NCBI GenBank assembly: GCA_903943975.1
Contig: CAJAQB010000012.1
Location: 36,228-100,227 of the forward strand
DNA from: Synechococcus lacustris
GTDB lineage: Bacteria > Cyanobacteriota > Cyanobacteriia > PCC-6307 > Cyanobiaceae
Direction of reading: 5' to 3'
DNA length: 64,000 nucleotides
Made by a program: the position numbers and the translations under genes. Below, piece after piece: positions 62,135-64,000 of this stretch; within the stretch, counting starts at the first letter, position 1, and each line of letters starts with the position of its first letter. The notes under the pieces are model-generated. The model saw only the letters and a list, made by a program, of their open reading frames with translations. It made no database searches and was not told the DNA's origin.

Positions 62135-63285
62135 GGGGTCACCTCTTGGCCGTTGCTGAGGGCAGGTACAAGTTCTGGTTTAAGCAGCTGGCCCTTGAGG
62201 CTGATCAGGCAAGGTTCCAGCAGGGGATCTTTGGGATCGAGGCAGAGCTCGCCCTCTTTCGTAACAAGTACCTCCAGCAGGGCGCCAAGGTTGCGGCTGT
62301 AGAGGCTGCTGGCATGGTGGGCCACGCTGGCGGGCAAGCGATCGGCGCCGATAACCAGCACCCCGTTGTGGTTAACGGTTTCACCAGCAACACTCAGCTC
62401 ACAGTTGCCCCCCTGGGCTACGGCTAGATCTACTACCACCGCCCCGGGGCGAAGCAGGCCAGTCAGTTCCCGGGTCAACAGCAGTGGGGCCGGTCGGCCG
62501 GGCACCTGGGCGGTGCAGATCACAATGTCGCAATCAAGCAGATGCTCGGCCAGTTGCTGGCGTTGGGCCTCCAGGAAGGCCGCTGTTGCTTCTTTGGCAT
62601 AGCCCCCCTGTTCCCCAGGGGTGCCCCGCTCCGGAGGCTCGATGAAACGGGCGCCGAGGGATTCCACCTGCTCTCGGGCGGCGGCGCGCACATCACTCAC
62701 CTTGACCAGGGCCCCGAGACGGCGGGCCGTGGCCACCGCTTGGAGGCCAGCCACCCCAGCGCCGATAACCAGCACCCGGGCCGGTTGAACGGTGCCCGCT
62801 GCGGTCATCAGCATCGGCATGAAGCGGTCCAGCTGGGCCGCGGCCAGCAGCACAGCCTTGTAGCCGGCGATGTTGGCTTGGGATGAGAGCACATCCATGC
62901 TTTGGGCGCGGCTGATCCGCGGCAGCAATTCCAGGGCAATGGCTGAGAGCCCACGATTTTCCAGCTGGCCCATCAAGGCTTGATTGCCATGGGGGGCTAG
63001 CTGGCCGATCAGCAGGGTCCCCTCCTTTAAGTGATGGAAATTTTCGCCGGGGTTCCCCACCGTCAGCAACACCTGAGCGTGGGACCAAGCTTCCCGATCC
63101 CCAGGCTCCAGTAACTGGGCTCCCGCTTCGGCATAACCCTCGTCAGGGAAGCCTGAGGCCAGTCCCGCCCCCCGCTCTACGAGGCAGGTTATGCCGCGTT
63201 TTGCAAGTCTTTTGATCACCTCGGGGGTGCTTGCCACCCGGGTTTCATCCCGCTCCGCTTCCCGCGGTACCAGCACAGTCAGCAT
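62131..63285 (-). CDS. pntA1: NAD(P) transhydrogenase alpha-1 NAD-binding subunit
   Basis: The soluble NAD(H)-binding subunit (384 residues from the ATG 63285): start TVLVPREAERDETRVASTPE, glycine-rich loop VLVIGAGVAGLQAVATARRL, and GAVVVDLAVAQGGN. In-frame ATGs at 63306 and 63330 exist; the 63285 start matches the family N-terminus. It heads the pntA1-pntA2-pntB run and diverges from cp12. Confidence 0.95.
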   Translation of the reverse strand: MLTVLVPREAERDETRVASTPEVIKRLAKRGITCLVERGAGLASGFPDEGYAEAGAQLLEPGDREAWSHAQVLLTVGNPGENFHHLKEGTLLIGQLAPHGNQALMGQLENRGLSAIALELLPRISRAQSMDVLSSQANIAGYKAVLLAAAQLDRFMPMLMTAAGTVQPARVLVIGAGVAGLQAVATARRLGALVKVSDVRAAAREQVESLGARFIEPPERGTPGEQGGYAKEATAAFLEAQRQQLAEHLLDCDIVICTAQVPGRPAPLLLTRELTGLLRPGAVVVDLAVAQGGNCELSVAGETVNHNGVLVIGADRLPASVAHHASSLYSRNLGALLEVLVTKEGELCLDPKDPLLEPCLISLKGQLLKPELVPALSNGQEVTP

Positions 63286-63446
63286 TGGCAGGACCAGCTT
63301 CGACTTCATTGACAGCAACAATGCCGGCACTTAGCCACGATCAAGCTTGGCTTGTGTGGGCTTTCGCACAGTTACCCCTCCCCAAGGGCGGTTCGGGCTG
63401 TCAGCTAACGGGCTGATTCATTACCCTTGGCTTTGATCCGGACCCT

Positions 63447-63674
63447 ATGAGCGCCATGAAGTCCATCGATGAGCACATCGCCAAGGACGAAAGCCAGATC
63501 GCCGTGGCAAAGGCCAAGGGCGATGAGGCGATGGTCCGTCATTTGGAAGAGGAGCTGGAATCTTTGAAGGAATTCAAGGATCACCACCCTGGCGATGACC
63601 ACGACCCCACCTCCCTGGAGATGTTCTGCGAGAACAACCCCGATGCAGCTGAATGCCGCGTCTATGACGACTGA
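63447..63674 (+). CDS. cp12: CP12 family regulator of Calvin cycle enzymes
   Basis: A 75-residue CP12: helical N-terminus SIDEHIAKDESQIAVAKAKG, EELESLKEFKDHH, and the family end EMFCENNPDAAECRVYDD with the C-terminal cysteine pair. The N-terminal cysteine pair of plant-type CP12 is absent, as in picocyanobacterial versions, so redox control should use only the C-terminal pair. CP12 binds GAPDH and PRK in the dark. A strong terminator follows. Confidence 0.93.
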   Translation: MSAMKSIDEHIAKDESQIAVAKAKGDEAMVRHLEEELESLKEFKDHHPGDDHDPTSLEMFCENNPDAAECRVYDD

Positions 63675-63716
63675 TGGGCTGGCTTTGCAAGCCTGATTTT
63701 TCTCTTTCTGCCCTGC

Positions 63717-63767
63717 AAGGAGACCGAGTCCCGCCGCCTAGGCGAGGGACTCGGTCTCCTTTTTGCT
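63717..63767 (+). terminator. Strong intrinsic terminator after cp12
   Basis: The arms AAGGAGACCGAGTCCC (63717-63732) and GGGACTCGGTCTCCTT are perfect 16-base complements around a 13-base GC-rich loop (GCCGCCTAGGCGA) and are followed by TTTGC. This ends cp12 transcription and insulates the promoter downstream. Confidence 0.93.
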
Positions 63768-63828
63768 TTATGCCCCCCTAGGCGCACCCCTGGCTGGCAG
63801 CCGAATGCGACCTATTAAGCAGAAACAG

Positions 63829-63856
63829 TTGACAGCCCTTGCCACCGTGCTACGTT
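63829..63856 (+). promoter_or_regulatory. Consensus-like sigma-70 promoter
   Basis: TTGACA (63829-63834), a 16-base spacer, and TACGTT (63851-63856) preceded by TGC (an extended -10 feature). It follows the cp12 terminator and points out of the window. Transcription would begin near 63863. Confidence 0.55.
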
Positions 63857-63862
63857 TCCTTG

Positions 63863-64000
63863 GTGCGCCGAACGGTGCCGCCTTGAGCAGCCCCAGTCAC
63901 CGACTGGGAAAACTAGCGAGGGGTCGGTGTTGTAAGGTTCATAAGTCGCCTGAGAGGGCGACGCACCTGGACAACCGAAAAGCTTAGGAACCGACGCTTC
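63863..64000 (+). other. Structured leader or stable-RNA 5' region, cut by the window end
   Basis: The region carries two perfect hairpins, CCCAGTC-ACC-GACTGGG (63892-63908) and GTCGCC-TGAGAG-GGCGAC (63945-63962), and no convincing coding sequence. The segment CACCTGGACAACCGAAAAGC recalls rRNA-operon leaders, but that is a resemblance by eye. A reading frame at 63763-63987 is not supported as a gene. Confidence 0.4.

Noticed and set aside
63763..63987. 74-codon frame over the promoter and leader
   Set aside because: Overlaps a terminator, promoter and hairpins; composition unlike coding sequence.
1..64000. Insertion sequences, prophage genes, CRISPR arrays
   Set aside because: No transposase, integrase, regular spaced repeats or phage structural gene seen; the holin-like gene at 38750 belongs to a common chromosomal family.

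Overview
The window is chromosomal DNA of a unicellular cyanobacterium, most likely of the Cyanobium/Synechococcus (picocyanobacterial) group. The evidence is a set of photosynthesis genes (psbU, psbX, ycf66-like, a high-light-inducible protein, a PucC-family carrier, cp12), cyanobacterium-specific families (DUF3120, DUF3747, the TIGR03279-type radical SAM protein, a VKOR-thioredoxin fusion), and a circularly permuted two-piece tmRNA whose tag (ANNIVRFSRQTAPVAA) has the picocyanobacterial form. Most of the sequence is GC-rich and densely packed, with many 1-4 base stop/start overlaps. No transposase, integrase, CRISPR array or rRNA gene is visible.

Layout. 1-9036: 3' part of a giant secreted/adhesin-like gene with DUF11-type modules, five 'DED/NED' modules and a C-terminal von Willebrand A domain. 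9082-24921: housekeeping and envelope genes (VKOR, nadB, psbU, DUF3120, uppP, radical SAM, tolC-like, pucC-like, IMPase, obg, sugar-type ABC ATPase, CDF transporter, mutS2). 24902-28537: a HlyD-type adaptor with a tiny membrane protein, facing a TolC-type gene that is translationally coupled to two paralogous tiny membrane proteins. 28519-32072: hemB, a pentameric ligand-gated ion channel (pLGIC) homologue coupled to a DnaJ-type co-chaperone, and a stand-alone thioredoxin-like protein. 32073-37260: an AT-richer accessory block with a MerR regulator, a cysteine-containing repeat protein, an orphan Leu/Ile/Val-type solute-binding protein, and a second pLGIC homologue divergent from it. The block ends against the tmRNA gene. 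37611-48052: rlmL-like, two small envelope proteins, smc, PRC-barrel protein, msrB, LpxB-like, tRNA-Leu(GAG), accC, yggT. 48094-63674: psbX with an arginine-rich leader ORF, ycf66-like, two TolB-like lipoproteins, hli, an SbmA/YddA-type ABC exporter, HIT, comM, the rpsU cluster, def, S9 peptidase, aspartoacylase, the pntA1-pntA2-pntB operon and cp12. 63675-64000: a strong terminator, a consensus-like promoter and a structured leader that runs off the window, possibly towards an rRNA or other stable-RNA operon.

The most unusual part is 29566-37237. Two pLGIC homologues share a nearly identical M2-M3 segment but have divergent extracellular domains. One is coupled to a DnaJ protein. The other is divergently paired with a periplasmic binding protein that has no permease or ATPase beside it. 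The working idea is a periplasmic ligand-sensing channel system in which the binding protein presents the ligand. The sequence shows the homology and the arrangement; the function is inference.
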